Below are positions 43,439 to 51,887 of a stretch of DNA of 64,000 nt, one piece after another. Made by a program: the position numbers and the translations under genes. Where the stretch lies: positions 124,001 to 188,000 of the forward strand of contig JAGBEI010000031.1 of the NCBI GenBank assembly GCA_017937065.1, in the 5' to 3' direction. The notes beneath the pieces are model-generated. The model saw only the letters and a program-made list of their open reading frames with translations, had not been told where the DNA came from and did no database searches. Source of the DNA: Clostridia bacterium (lineage in GTDB: Bacteria; Bacillota; Clostridia; Oscillospirales; QAKW01). Position 1 is the first letter of the stretch, and each line of letters opens with the position of its first letter.

Positions 43439-43885
43439 CGATATGTTTATGTAACAGCCGCCCAAACAAGGTGGCTGATTTTTTATGTTGCGGCTCAGCA
43501 TACTCAAATCTTCTCATAAGTTTTTTATAGAGAGCAAGGGTTTCAGGGGCTACCCCTGACAAGTTGCCTTTGTGGTATCACAAAGGCGATGCTTGCTGGT
43601 ATATTGCATAGCGGTTTCCTATTGGTTGTATTTTCACAACCCGAAAAGAAAAAGCCTGTTGATTTCTGCAAAGTTGTGGAAACTGTCGCCCTGTAATATC
43701 TCTTTTTTCGGATAGTAACAGGTAGTTTTGAGGGGGAGAGGTGTGGAGAGGGGGAACAACCGAGCAACCCTATTTCATACAAAAGGGTATAGTTATCCCT
43801 TGGCAGTGGCTTTCTCTTTTTTGAACGACCTGCCAACGCAGCAAGCAATTCTGTACGGGCGTCCCCAATTCAGAGTTGCTGTTTT
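43439..43885. other. 450-bp region with paired palindromes and no convincing gene
   Basis: The open frames have no SD and overlap palindromes. A GC-rich palindrome pair is found at 43543-43587 (separate entry). The rest shows no clear feature. Confidence 0.45.
43543..43587. repeat. two adjacent perfect palindromes, possible transfer origin
   Basis: TCAGGGG/CCCCTGA with a 3-base gap (43543-43559) is followed 6 bases later by GCCTTTGTG/CACAAAGGC with a 4-base gap (43566-43587). Tight pairs of hairpins in an otherwise empty stretch of a mobile element are typical near oriT sites. There is no relaxase to confirm it. Confidence 0.4.
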
Positions 43886-44221
43886 TTATTCCTCGCTTTC
43901 GTAGTCGATCAGCAGGTCGTTGGTGTCAAGCAAAAATTCAATGATAAATCGCTTGATTGCTTCTGGATATGGTTCAAGTCCGATAACATCAAGCGGAGTT
44001 TCAATGGCAATCAAATCGTATACCGCCAAAATCAAGTTATAGGCTTCCAACTCGTTGCCCATGGAGCAGAGTGTTTCAAGGACAACCTTTATTTTTCGGA
44101 CAGTATCCAACGTGCCGGTAACTTCGTGCATTCCGTCCCAAAAGGGAGAAGAGTATGCGCCTGCTACATTGCTGAGCAGTTCGATTTCTGCGGGGCTTAG
44201 AGTGTTGTTTTCGTTATACAT
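43886..44221 (-). CDS. unknown element protein
   Basis: This 111-residue acidic helical protein begins MYNENNTLSPAEIELLSNVAGAY and ends LLIDYESEE. It is soluble, and many Leu/Ile heptad-like positions suggest helix pairing. SD AGGTA is weak. It is the gene closest to the element's right end. I do not recognise the family. Confidence 0.6.
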   Translation of the reverse strand: MYNENNTLSPAEIELLSNVAGAYSSPFWDGMHEVTGTLDTVRKIKVVLETLCSMGNELEAYNLILAVYDLIAIETPLDVIGLEPYPEAIKRFIIEFLLDTNDLLIDYESEE

Positions 44222-44296
44222 TTTAGTACCTCCAAATTATTATGGTTATGTATCGCCCCGCTTTTCATTTATATCGCCTTATATGCTTTTATTCGT

Positions 44297-44417
44297 TTTG
44301 ATAACATTTTTACAACAATTCGGCTGTTTGCCACGGATTTACCCTTTGCTTCTCTTGCCTGTTCTACGAGCGTGTTATCCTGAAACCCATGATAACAATG
44401 CGGAAAAAATAACAAAA
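44297..44417. repeat. TGATAACA-like repeats at the right end
   Basis: TTGATAACA, GTGTTATC, ATGATAACA and AATAACAAA occur in this stretch. They match the motif repeated next to attL and are probable integrase arm sites. Confidence 0.5.
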
Positions 44418-44460
44418 CAGCAGGAATTTTAATCCCTGCTGTTCCTGTATTCAGATATGG

Positions 44461-44495
44461 AAAATCCGCATAAACGCTTGGTTTATGCGGATTTT
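44461..44495 (-). terminator. terminator of the complete tRNA-Ser
   Basis: Perfect 15-bp arms AAAATCCGCATAAAC and GTTTATGCGGATTTT enclose GCTTG. It starts 3 bases after the tRNA CCA. Its sequence is almost that of the host terminator at 36719-36745. Confidence 0.9.
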
Positions 44496-44498
44496 CAA

Positions 44499-44587
44499 TG
44501 GCGGAGTGGGTGGGATTCGAACCCACGGTACCGTGAGGTACAACTGATTTCGAGTCAGTCCCGTTATGACCACTTCGATACCACTCC
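44499..44587 (-). tRNA. tRNA-Ser(CGA), complete, carried by the element
   Basis: This is a full class II tRNA of 89 bases: acceptor GGAGTGG paired with CCACTCC, D-arm, anticodon stem ACTGA/TCAGT with loop CTCGAAA (anticodon CGA, reads UCG), long variable arm GTACC/GGTAC, T-arm with TTCGAAT, discriminator G and encoded CCA. It lies inside the element's core-to-core span. Its strand and position fit the host promoter upstream of the split tRNA, with the 5' half 37 bases before it. Confidence 0.95.
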
Positions 44588-44624
44588 GTATTCAATTTTG
44601 GTGCAGGAGAGTATCGAAAAAATG

Positions 44625-44667
44625 TGATTTCGAGTCAGTCCCGTTATGACCACTTCGATACGCTTCC
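44625..44667 (-). pseudogene. 5' half of the split tRNA-Ser(CGA), attR of the element
   Basis: On the minus strand it reads acceptor GGAAGCG, then the D-arm and the 5' side of the anticodon stem, ending in CTCGAAATCA, after which element DNA begins. GGAAGCG pairs perfectly with CGCTTCC at attL, 7.8 kb away. The body is the same as that of the complete tRNA except in the acceptor strand. Joining the halves gives a tRNA with one A-G mismatch in the anticodon stem. Confidence 0.85.
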
Positions 44668-44887
44668 GTATATATTAACTCAGTATTCAGTTTTTCTTGA
44701 AATTCCGCTTCAGCTCAAGCTGATATGCCGGAAAAACCCATAATGGCATAAAACTTTTGAGATAATATCTTCTTTAAATGCTTAATGTGTTTTTAAACAA
44801 TTAAACAGCTTAGTTATTTTAACACATACATACAATAAAATCAATACCAAAATACATTATACTTCATTTATTTTCTGTTTAATCAGA

Positions 44888-45763
44888 TTATTCTCCCGTC
44901 ATGGAACAATCTGTTTCTCCGTCAAAAAACATCTGCGCATATTTCCGCGCCTGCGTATTTTTCAGGTATACGATATTAAATTCATGCGTTTTTCCGAAGT
45001 CCTCAACCTCGAAGGTACCGAAGCTGCTGTCATCTCCTACAACAGATTTGTATACAAAGCTTATTCCGAGTCCGTCCGCCACAAGCTCTCGTATAAGCTT
45101 AAAACTGCTGATATACACAGTTTTTGCAAAAAGATTAAGGTCAAAGCCAAGGCTTTTCAGCTCATGCTCCAAAATTCTGCGCGTTCCGGAGCCCTCTTCC
45201 CGTACAATTACCGTTTCTTCCTGCAGCTGTTTGACTGTTACCGACTGACCGTCAAACGGGTGCCCTCGTTTGCAAATTCCGACAAACGGCTCATCACATA
45301 ACAGCCTGTAATCATATTTTATCTTGTTAAACAACCCCTCAATAACGGCAAAATCCAGCTCGCCGCAATCAAGCATAGACAGGAGACGTTCGGTATTATC
45401 AACAACAAGAGACAGTGACCTGCCGGTATATTTCAGCTGCTTTTTTATGTTGTCACCTATGACATAATCGCCTATTGTTTTGGTAGCACCCAGGCGTATG
45501 AATGTCGTTTTGTCCCCTGCAAGCTTTTTAATAACTTCATTATAATTATAATTTAACGACTGCGCGTATTCCTCCAAAATAATACAATCACGTGTTTTTT
45601 GCAGACTGTGTCCGTTATATATAAACAGCTTTGTGCCATACTGCTGCTCAAGCCCCTGTATCTGTTTTGTAACAGCAGGCTGAGTCAAATGCAGCTCCTG
45701 TGCCGTCTTGCGATAATTCATTTTACGGCAAAGCGTCAAAAATGTCAGCATTTTAGTGTCCAT
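44888..45763 (-). CDS. LysR-family regulator of yeiH
   Basis: This 291-residue LysR protein has the N-terminal winged helix (LTFLTLCRKMNYRKTAQELHLTQPAVTKQIQ) and an effector-binding domain with EGLFNKIKYDY and VREEGSGTRRILE. It is divergent from the YeiH-type gene 116 bases away and so probably controls it. In other bacteria LysR/YeiH pairs respond to sulfur compounds, but the ligand here is unknown. Confidence 0.93.
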   Translation of the reverse strand: MDTKMLTFLTLCRKMNYRKTAQELHLTQPAVTKQIQGLEQQYGTKLFIYNGHSLQKTRDCIILEEYAQSLNYNYNEVIKKLAGDKTTFIRLGATKTIGDYVIGDNIKKQLKYTGRSLSLVVDNTERLLSMLDCGELDFAVIEGLFNKIKYDYRLLCDEPFVGICKRGHPFDGQSVTVKQLQEETVIVREEGSGTRRILEHELKSLGFDLNLFAKTVYISSFKLIRELVADGLGISFVYKSVVGDDSSFGTFEVEDFGKTHEFNIVYLKNTQARKYAQMFFDGETDCSMTGE

Positions 45764-45879
45764 TTGTCAGTCTCCCGGATAATAAAAATAAGTTATCATT
45801 ATATTCTAAACAATTACTTTATTTTATCATTTCATTGTATTATAATCAATAAGAAAATAAAATACGGGGGAAATTAAAT

Positions 45880-46923
45880 ATGATAAAAAAGTACATAGGA
45901 TATCTGCCGGGGCTGCTGCTTGCGTCGTTCATTGCGCTGATTGCCAAATTAGCTGCGGACAGCCTGCCCATTCATTTTATAAGCGCGTCTGTCATTGCGC
46001 TTTTTATCGGAATGATAATAAACTCGATTAAAAAGCCCGGCCGCATTGTGGAACCGGGAATTAAATTCACCTCAAAAAAGGTACTGAAATTTGCAATTAT
46101 TCTACTCGGTGCAAGCCTTAACATTACAACAATCATGCATGTAGGCAGTATGTCGCTTATTGTTATGGTGTTCACACTGCTCACCTGCTTCGGAGGAGGC
46201 TATCTCGTGGGCAGGGCACTCGGACTTAACTGGAAACTTTCCAATCTGATATCCGCCGGCACCGGTATCTGCGGCGGGTCTGCAATCGCCGCAATTGCGC
46301 CTGTTATTGATGCCGAGGACAGAGATATTGCTTACGCCATGTCTGCTACATTTTTGTTTGATATGGTCATGATACTTCTGTTTCCAGTTATGGGGCATGC
46401 AATGGGTCTCAGCGATGCGGCATACGGACTGTGGTCAGGCACGGCGGTGAACGATACCTCAAGCGTTGTTGCCGCCGGATATGCTTTCAGTGAGGCTGCG
46501 GGCGACTTTGCCGTTATGGTAAAGCTGACAAGAACTCTTGCTATTATCCCCACCGTCATCACATTTACATTTGTAAATTTACGGCTTAAGCGTCGGGAGC
46601 TTGCCGCAGCACAGGAGCATAATACCGACGGCGTAAAACTGAATATAACAAAGGTTTTTCCGTGGTTTATCCTCGGCTTTCTTGCACTTGCAGGCGTAAA
46701 CAGTCTCGGTGTAATCCCGGTATCCGTATCATCGGCAATGAAAGATATCAGTAAATTCCTGATGATAGCGGCGCTTGCGGCAATCGGACTTAACACCAGC
46801 TTCAAGGACATGAAAAAGTCAGGCGCGGCGCCTATGCTGCACGGATTTATAATTTCCGCTCTTGTTGTAATCGTTGCAATTCTTGCCATTTATCTTGAAA
46901 TGGGTCTCGGACTTTTGAAATAA
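45880..46923 (+). CDS. YeiH family (UPF0324) membrane protein
   Basis: This 347-residue protein has about ten membrane helices with family motifs GICGGSAIAAIAPVI and SGTAVNDTSSVVAAGYAFSE. The family is called putative sulfate exporter, without firm evidence. SD GGGGGA precedes ATG. It ends at a strong hairpin at 46940-46962. Confidence 0.92.
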   Translation: MIKKYIGYLPGLLLASFIALIAKLAADSLPIHFISASVIALFIGMIINSIKKPGRIVEPGIKFTSKKVLKFAIILLGASLNITTIMHVGSMSLIVMVFTLLTCFGGGYLVGRALGLNWKLSNLISAGTGICGGSAIAAIAPVIDAEDRDIAYAMSATFLFDMVMILLFPVMGHAMGLSDAAYGLWSGTAVNDTSSVVAAGYAFSEAAGDFAVMVKLTRTLAIIPTVITFTFVNLRLKRRELAAAQEHNTDGVKLNITKVFPWFILGFLALAGVNSLGVIPVSVSSAMKDISKFLMIAALAAIGLNTSFKDMKKSGAAPMLHGFIISALVVIVAILAIYLEMGLGLLK

Positions 46924-46939
46924 TGAATATATGAAAAAA

Positions 46940-46962
46940 ATCCCGGTGCAACGCACCGGGAT
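46940..46962. terminator. bidirectional terminator
   Basis: ATCCCGGTGC and GCACCGGGAT form a 10-bp stem with a 3-base loop between the convergent yeiH and rpmB genes. Confidence 0.85.
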
Positions 46963-46983
46963 AACATATCGGATTGACCTTGA

Positions 46984-47172
46984 TTACACCGCTCTCTGAA
47001 CTTTGCCGGAACGGAGGCATCTTGTGCAAACATAAATATGCTTGGGTGTTCCGTTTACTACGGCTTTAACACGCATAACGTTTGGTTTAAAAGGTCTGTT
47101 GCTTCTTCTGTGTGAGTGGGACACTTTATTTCCGAACACAACGCCCTTGCCGCAAACATCACATTTTGCCAT
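46984..47172 (-). CDS. rpmB: 50S ribosomal protein L28
   Basis: This 62-residue ribosomal protein starts MAKCDVCGKGVVFGNKVSHS and has two CxxC pairs (CDVC, CTRC), so it is the zinc-ribbon form. It has the usual KPNVMRVKAV motif. ATG at 47172 has SD GGGAGGTG; an in-frame ATG further upstream lies in the promoter. It has its own promoter, as in many Firmicutes. Confidence 0.97.
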   Translation of the reverse strand: MAKCDVCGKGVVFGNKVSHSHRRSNRPFKPNVMRVKAVVNGTPKHIYVCTRCLRSGKVQRAV

Positions 47173-47206
47173 AATTGACACACCTCCCAAAATTTTTACG
47201 AGCTTT

Positions 47207-47235
47207 ATTGTATCATACAGGTTTACAAAAAGCAA
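47207..47235 (-). promoter_or_regulatory. promoter of rpmB
   Basis: TTGCTT (47230-47235), 17 bases and TACAAT (47207-47212) with an extended -10 TGA lie on the minus strand before the rpmB SD. Confidence 0.7.
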
Positions 47236-47263
47236 GTGTTTTTTATTTTAAATTTGATTTTTA

Positions 47264-47292
47264 TTGAATATACTGATATTATCTGCTATAAT
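47264..47292 (+). promoter_or_regulatory. promoter of hprK
   Basis: TTGAAT (47264-47269), 17 bases and TATAAT (47287-47292) lie 30 bases before the hprK start. Confidence 0.75.
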
Positions 47293-47322
47293 TTAGTGAA
47301 GTAAGTCACGGAGGTCAATTTT

Positions 47323-48264
47323 ATGGACAAATGCGAGCTCAGCTTATCCACACTGGCGCATGATCTGAAGCTGGAAATTATATATATGCCGGAAAGCAAA
47401 AAGAACCTCATGATACGAAATACGGATATAAACCGCCCGGCGTTGCAGATAGCAGGCTACTTTAATCATTTTGACGAAACACGGATACAAATATTCGGCA
47501 TGGTCGAACACGATTATCTCATGGAAATGAACATCGAAACGCGCCGCTCTAACATCGATAAATTCTTTTCATTTAACTTTCCGTGTCTGATAATAACAAG
47601 AAACTTCGACCTGCCGGAGGAATGCATAGAGCTTGCCAAAAAGCACGAGATACCTCTTCTGCGGACGGACAAGCACACCTCTGCGTTTACAAGCCGAATT
47701 ATCTACTATATGAACGCCAGGCTCGGCCCTCAGATAACGCGGCACGGCGTGCTTGTTGAAGTATACGGCGAGGGTATACTGCTTTTAGGCGAAAGCGGAG
47801 TCGGTAAAAGCGAAACGGCAATCGAGCTTGTAAAGCGCGGACACCAGCTTGTCGCAGACGACGCCGTAATCATTAAAAAAACAACCTCTACAAACCTTGT
47901 CGGAACGGCGCCGGAGCTTATACGGCATTTTATCGAGCTGCGTGGCATAGGTATTATAAATGTTCGCAGAATATTCGGCGTCGGTGCGGTTTTGGAAAAC
48001 GCGGATATAGACATGGTTGTCAATATCGAGAACTGGGACACCAGCAAAACGTATGACAGGCTGGGGCTTGACACACAGTACACCGATATTCTCGGCGTAA
48101 AGCTGCCGTCGCTTACAATCCCCGTAAAGCCGGGGCGCAATCTGGCGGTAATTTTGGAGGTTGCGGCAATGAACAACCGGCAGCAGCGCATGGGCTACAA
48201 CGCGGCTGAGGAGCTAAACAAAAAAATCATGGACGATATGGAAAATCAGCTCAAAAAGCAATAA
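47323..48264 (+). CDS. hprK: HPr kinase/phosphorylase
   Basis: This 313-residue enzyme phosphorylates Ser46 of HPr, and removes the phosphate, to set carbon catabolite control. It has an N-terminal MurF-like domain (1-130) and a kinase domain with Walker A GESGVGKS (156-163) and the family block LRGIGIINVRRIFGVGA. SD GGAGGT precedes ATG. glcK follows 48 bases later, so the two carbon-sensing genes may share a transcript. Confidence 0.97.
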   Translation: MDKCELSLSTLAHDLKLEIIYMPESKKNLMIRNTDINRPALQIAGYFNHFDETRIQIFGMVEHDYLMEMNIETRRSNIDKFFSFNFPCLIITRNFDLPEECIELAKKHEIPLLRTDKHTSAFTSRIIYYMNARLGPQITRHGVLVEVYGEGILLLGESGVGKSETAIELVKRGHQLVADDAVIIKKTTSTNLVGTAPELIRHFIELRGIGIINVRRIFGVGAVLENADIDMVVNIENWDTSKTYDRLGLDTQYTDILGVKLPSLTIPVKPGRNLAVILEVAAMNNRQQRMGYNAAEELNKKIMDDMENQLKKQ

Positions 48265-48312
48265 AATTCATAACACGGATAACAACCGAATGTAAATACA
48301 AAGGAGAAAAAT

Positions 48313-49263
48313 ATGTACTATCTCGGAATTGATTTGGGCGGAACAAATGCCGCAGCGGGCATTGTAAACGAAAAATATGAAATAATTTCAAAAGCGTCCG
48401 TTCCGACAAACGCAAAAAACGGCGTGGACGCGATTGTGGCAAACATTGCAAAGGCGGCACAGCAAGCCATCACCGAAGCCAGGCTCACGGCGAAGGATAT
48501 TGAAAGCATCGGCATCGGTTCCCCCGGCGCTGTCGACCCGGAAAACGGCGTTGTCGATTTTGCGGGAAATCTCGGCTTTGACCATACGCCGCTGGCAAAG
48601 CTTGTCGGCGCATATTTCCCCGGCAAAAAGATACTGCTCGAAAACGACGCGAATGTCGCGGCATACGCAGAATATATGGCGGGTGCGGCAAAAGGTACTC
48701 GTGACAGTGTGACAATCACACTCGGAACGGGTGTCGGAGGCGGAATGATCATAAACGGCAGAATATACTCCGGATTCAATAACAAGGGCGGAGAATTCGG
48801 ACACATTGTAATTGAGCGCGACGGCTGGGAATGCAGCTGCGGCAGGCGCGGATGCTGGGAGGCATATGCCTCCGTTTCCGGACTTATACGGCTTACAAAG
48901 CAGGAAATGCTGAGAAATTCGAAGTCAGCTATGTGGGAGATTGCAAAGAACGACCTTAACAATGTAAACGGACTGACCTCGTTTGACGCAATGAGGCGCG
49001 GCGATCATACGGCAATTTATGTTGTGGAAAGGTATCTTCGTTCTGTTGCGTCCGGTCTTATAAATGTAATAAATATACTTCAGCCTGAGGTTATCTGCAT
49101 CGGCGGAGGCATTTCAAAAGAGGGTGATTATCTGCTAAAGCCCATAGAAGAAATAGTTTACAGCGAGATGTTTACAAAACGCAGCGGAAGCTCAACCGAG
49201 GTGAGAATTGCCAAGCTGGGAAATGACGCGGGAATTATCGGCGCAGCGCTCCTCAATGCATAA
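48313..49263 (+). CDS. glcK: ROK-family glucokinase
   Basis: This 316-residue kinase has the ROK layout: phosphate loop DLGGTNAAAG, GTGVGGGMIING, HIVIERDGWECSCGRRGCWEAYAS with the zinc cysteines and the ROK signature. It phosphorylates glucose, entering glycolysis. SD AAAGGAG lies before ATG. A terminator follows. Confidence 0.95.
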   Translation: MYYLGIDLGGTNAAAGIVNEKYEIISKASVPTNAKNGVDAIVANIAKAAQQAITEARLTAKDIESIGIGSPGAVDPENGVVDFAGNLGFDHTPLAKLVGAYFPGKKILLENDANVAAYAEYMAGAAKGTRDSVTITLGTGVGGGMIINGRIYSGFNNKGGEFGHIVIERDGWECSCGRRGCWEAYASVSGLIRLTKQEMLRNSKSAMWEIAKNDLNNVNGLTSFDAMRRGDHTAIYVVERYLRSVASGLINVINILQPEVICIGGGISKEGDYLLKPIEEIVYSEMFTKRSGSSTEVRIAKLGNDAGIIGAALLNA

Positions 49264-49282
49264 CCACCTGATATCATCATAC

Positions 49283-49310
49283 AGCGGCTGAAATTATTCA
49301 GCCGCTTTTT
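49283..49310 (+). terminator. terminator after glcK
   Basis: AGCGGCTGAA and TTCAGCCGCT with a 4-base loop are followed by TTTTT. The T-run ends only one base before the SD of the next gene. Confidence 0.9.
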
Positions 49311-49320
49311 CGGAGGGATT

Positions 49321-50493
49321 ATTACGGTTACCGATTTCATAATAAAAAAATTCATAGAAAAAAAGGGGCTCGATGCCAAACAAAAACGGCTGCGCTTCGG
49401 TACCGTCGGCGGTGCATGCGGAATTGCAGTCAATGTTTTACTCGCACTCAGCAAGGCGGCAGCGGGACTTGTATTTCACAGCATAGCCTTAGTTGCCGAC
49501 GCCGCAAATAATATGACCGACGCCGCATCAAGCGTAATAACCCTTATAGGCTTTAAGCTGTCGGGAAAAAAGCCTGACAGCGGACATCCTTACGGTCACG
49601 GGAGAGTTGAATACATAAGCGGACTTATAATGTCGTTTATCGTACTGCTCTTAGGTCTGTCACTCCTGAAATCATCCGTAAACCGGATACTGACCCCAAA
49701 GCCGTCGGAGTTTTCATGGCTGACAGTGGCGGTGCTTATCGTATCCATTTTTGCAAAGCTGTGGTTGTCTCTCTTTTACAAGAAATTTCAAAAGCTTACC
49801 GGATCGGCTACCTTTTCAGCCGCCTCGGCAGACAGCCGCAACGATGTTATCACGACATTTGCCGTTCTGCTGTCCACCGTTATTTATGCCGTCAGCGGCT
49901 TTGACATTGACGGATATACGGGAGCGCTTGTCTCTGTATTTATTATTATCTCCGGAATCGGACTTATCCGCGAAACCCTCGACCCTTTACTCGGTCAGCC
50001 GCCGGAAAAAGAGCTTGTCGAGGAAATTTACAACCGCACGATGGCGCACAGAGGGGTTATCGGCATTCACGACCTTGTCGTACACAATTACGGACCGGGC
50101 AGAATATTTGCGTCGCTTCATGCAGAGGTTCCGGCAAATGCAGACATGCTGGAAAGTCACGACATGATTGACAACATTGAACATGAATTCAAAAATGAAA
50201 TGGGGCTTGAAATGGTAATACACATTGACCCGGTAATTACCGACGATCCTTATGTTTCACACTTAAAATCGCAAATGATTTCGGTTATAAACAGGATTGA
50301 CGAACGTCTTACGCTGCATGACTTTCGTGTAGTAAAGGGCCCTACGCATACAAACGTCATATTTGACGTTGTTGTGCCGCGCGACATCGGTTTTGGCGAC
50401 AAGGAGCTTAAAGAAAAAATTGATGAACTGTTTTCTGAAAAAAACGAAAACTGCAACACGGTAATTACCTTTGACAGAAGCTATATAGATTAA
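49321..50493 (+). CDS. cation diffusion facilitator (CDF) metal transporter
   Basis: This 390-residue transporter exchanges Zn, Mn or a like metal for protons. It has six helices, with the metal site VADAANNMTD in helix 2 and HPYGHGRVEYISG in the loop after it, and a C-terminal cytoplasmic domain of about 110 residues with HDLVVHNYGPG. ATG at 49513 would delete the first helix and part of the metal site. The frame is open to 49321, where ATT lies at SD spacing after GGAGGG. A noncanonical ATT start is the best reading. The terminator just before the SD suggests read-through or a promoter in the hairpin. Confidence 0.88.
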   Translation: MTVTDFIIKKFIEKKGLDAKQKRLRFGTVGGACGIAVNVLLALSKAAAGLVFHSIALVADAANNMTDAASSVITLIGFKLSGKKPDSGHPYGHGRVEYISGLIMSFIVLLLGLSLLKSSVNRILTPKPSEFSWLTVAVLIVSIFAKLWLSLFYKKFQKLTGSATFSAASADSRNDVITTFAVLLSTVIYAVSGFDIDGYTGALVSVFIIISGIGLIRETLDPLLGQPPEKELVEEIYNRTMAHRGVIGIHDLVVHNYGPGRIFASLHAEVPANADMLESHDMIDNIEHEFKNEMGLEMVIHIDPVITDDPYVSHLKSQMISVINRIDERLTLHDFRVVKGPTHTNVIFDVVVPRDIGFGDKELKEKIDELFSEKNENCNTVITFDRSYID

Positions 50494-50495
50494 TA

Positions 50496-50529
50496 AATCC
50501 CCTGTATGCAAAAAAGCACACAGGGGATT
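50496..50529. terminator. bidirectional terminator
   Basis: AATCCCCTGT and ACAGGGGATT arms, with further pairing inside, lie between the convergent CDF and XRE genes. Confidence 0.88.
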
Positions 50530-50532
50530 TTA

Positions 50533-51339
50533 TTACTTTTTAAAAATATCACAGACAAAATAATAAAGCGGTACGGTCAGAAATACTATCCACGACGGAT
50601 GCCAGTTGGAATATACAAGACCGAAAATCATGTAAATCATCGCGGCAAGCACGGGATATGCAAAATGAGCCGCGTTCTTTTTATATACTGCATCAATAAG
50701 AGTATAATAAAGCGGGATCGTCATAAAAATAATCCAGCCCGTACTCCATCCTCCGAAGATGTCGCAAAAGCCAAAGATTATATATAAAAGCGCGCACACT
50801 ACGGGAAACGGAAATTTTTTTAATCCGCGGACAATATCAGGGCATTCTTCATCCTCTTTAGCGTGTGAGAAGATATGATCTTCTTTCAAATTATTTTTCC
50901 CGTCACGAACAAAAACTCCGTCGCCATCTATATGTACATGCGTATCGTCAGCCGCTGAATCGACATGGATACCGTTAAATCCTATATCTACGCTGTCGCC
51001 GTTTTTTGCTCTAACATGTATTCCGTGTTTAAATGAAACGCTGTCTGAACGCTTTTGATTGTCAGGATTCTCATCACCCGACAAGCTGCAATTATTTTCT
51101 TCCTCATAAGAGTTTTTTCCGTACTGACCGCCAAGCGGCGCACCGTTAATAAGCTCGTCAAGGGTCACCCCGTAAATTTTAGAAAGCATAATCAGATTAT
51201 CGGTGTCCGGAGACGCCTCGGCACGCTCCCATTTTGAAACAGCCTGACGTGAAACACCTATCCGCTCCGCAAGCTCCTCCTGGGAAAGACCGTTTTTCTT
51301 CCGATATTCCAGCAGTCTTTGACCTATCTCGATATTCAT
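50533..51339 (-). CDS. XRE-type regulator with membrane domain
   Basis: This 268-residue protein starts with an XRE helix-turn-helix (residues 5-62: QRLLEYRKKNGLSQEELAERIGVSRQAVSKWERAE), then a hydrophilic middle, and four hydrophobic segments in the last 90 residues (about 176-262). The membrane part is a repeated motif with YMIFGLVYSNWHPSWIVFLTVPLYYF. This membrane-anchored layout suggests a regulator that senses the envelope. The target is unknown. Confidence 0.88.
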   Translation of the reverse strand: MNIEIGQRLLEYRKKNGLSQEELAERIGVSRQAVSKWERAEASPDTDNLIMLSKIYGVTLDELINGAPLGGQYGKNSYEEENNCSLSGDENPDNQKRSDSVSFKHGIHVRAKNGDSVDIGFNGIHVDSAADDTHVHIDGDGVFVRDGKNNLKEDHIFSHAKEDEECPDIVRGLKKFPFPVVCALLYIIFGFCDIFGGWSTGWIIFMTIPLYYTLIDAVYKKNAAHFAYPVLAAMIYMIFGLVYSNWHPSWIVFLTVPLYYFVCDIFKK

Positions 51340-51457
51340 GAATTTATCTGCCTTTCGTTTTTGAGTACATTATAACCGCAAGGCGCAGTTTTTACAATAT
51401 ATTCGGCTTTACATACACGCAACCTGCGGTTGCGGCGATGACAAGATATAAAATAAA

Positions 51458-51482
51458 GCCGCGGCGCAAAAAGCGCCGCGGC
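51458..51482 (-). terminator. terminator of the ferredoxin gene
   Basis: GCCGCGGCGC and GCGCCGCGGC make a perfect stem with a 5-base loop, followed by T-rich DNA on the minus strand. Confidence 0.88.
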
Positions 51483-51506
51483 ATGCAGTTTATATGTAAA
51501 CTGTAA

Positions 51507-51797
<291 letters not shown>

Positions 51798-51887
51798 TCA
51801 GACTGTGCTGTACTGTCTTTTACCGCAAGCCCTGCGTAGCCCGTCAAAAAACTTCATTTGTACGCATACTCGGTTTTTTACCGACAA

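Larger units (their letters stand above)
36799..44634. mobile_element. 7.8-kb integrated element in tRNA-Ser(CGA)
   Basis: The element is bounded by two copies of the 10-base core TGATTTCGAG (36799-36808 and 44625-44634), each joined to one half of the same host tRNA gene. It carries integrase and excisionase at the left end, a sigma-like regulator, two small genes, a cargo operon (KTR, EamA, ProB, prolyl-tRNA editing-like) with divergent LysR, one unknown gene, possible transfer-origin repeats and a complete tRNA-Ser. No relaxase, coupling protein or type IV secretion gene is present, so it is either a mobilisable/satellite element or a shortened conjugative one. Confidence 0.85.

Noticed and set aside
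43543-43848. Minus-strand frame of about 100 codons in the element
   Set aside because: It spans the palindromes, lacks an SD and has no protein-like pattern.
36799-44554. Right end of the element at the complete tRNA's own core
   Set aside because: Excision there would join acceptor GGAGTGG to CGCTTCC, which do not pair. The core at 44625 gives a perfect acceptor stem.
44269-44595. Minus-strand open frame across the tRNA-Ser
   Set aside because: It reads through the terminator and tRNA. The tRNA structure explains the bases, and no SD or protein family is seen.
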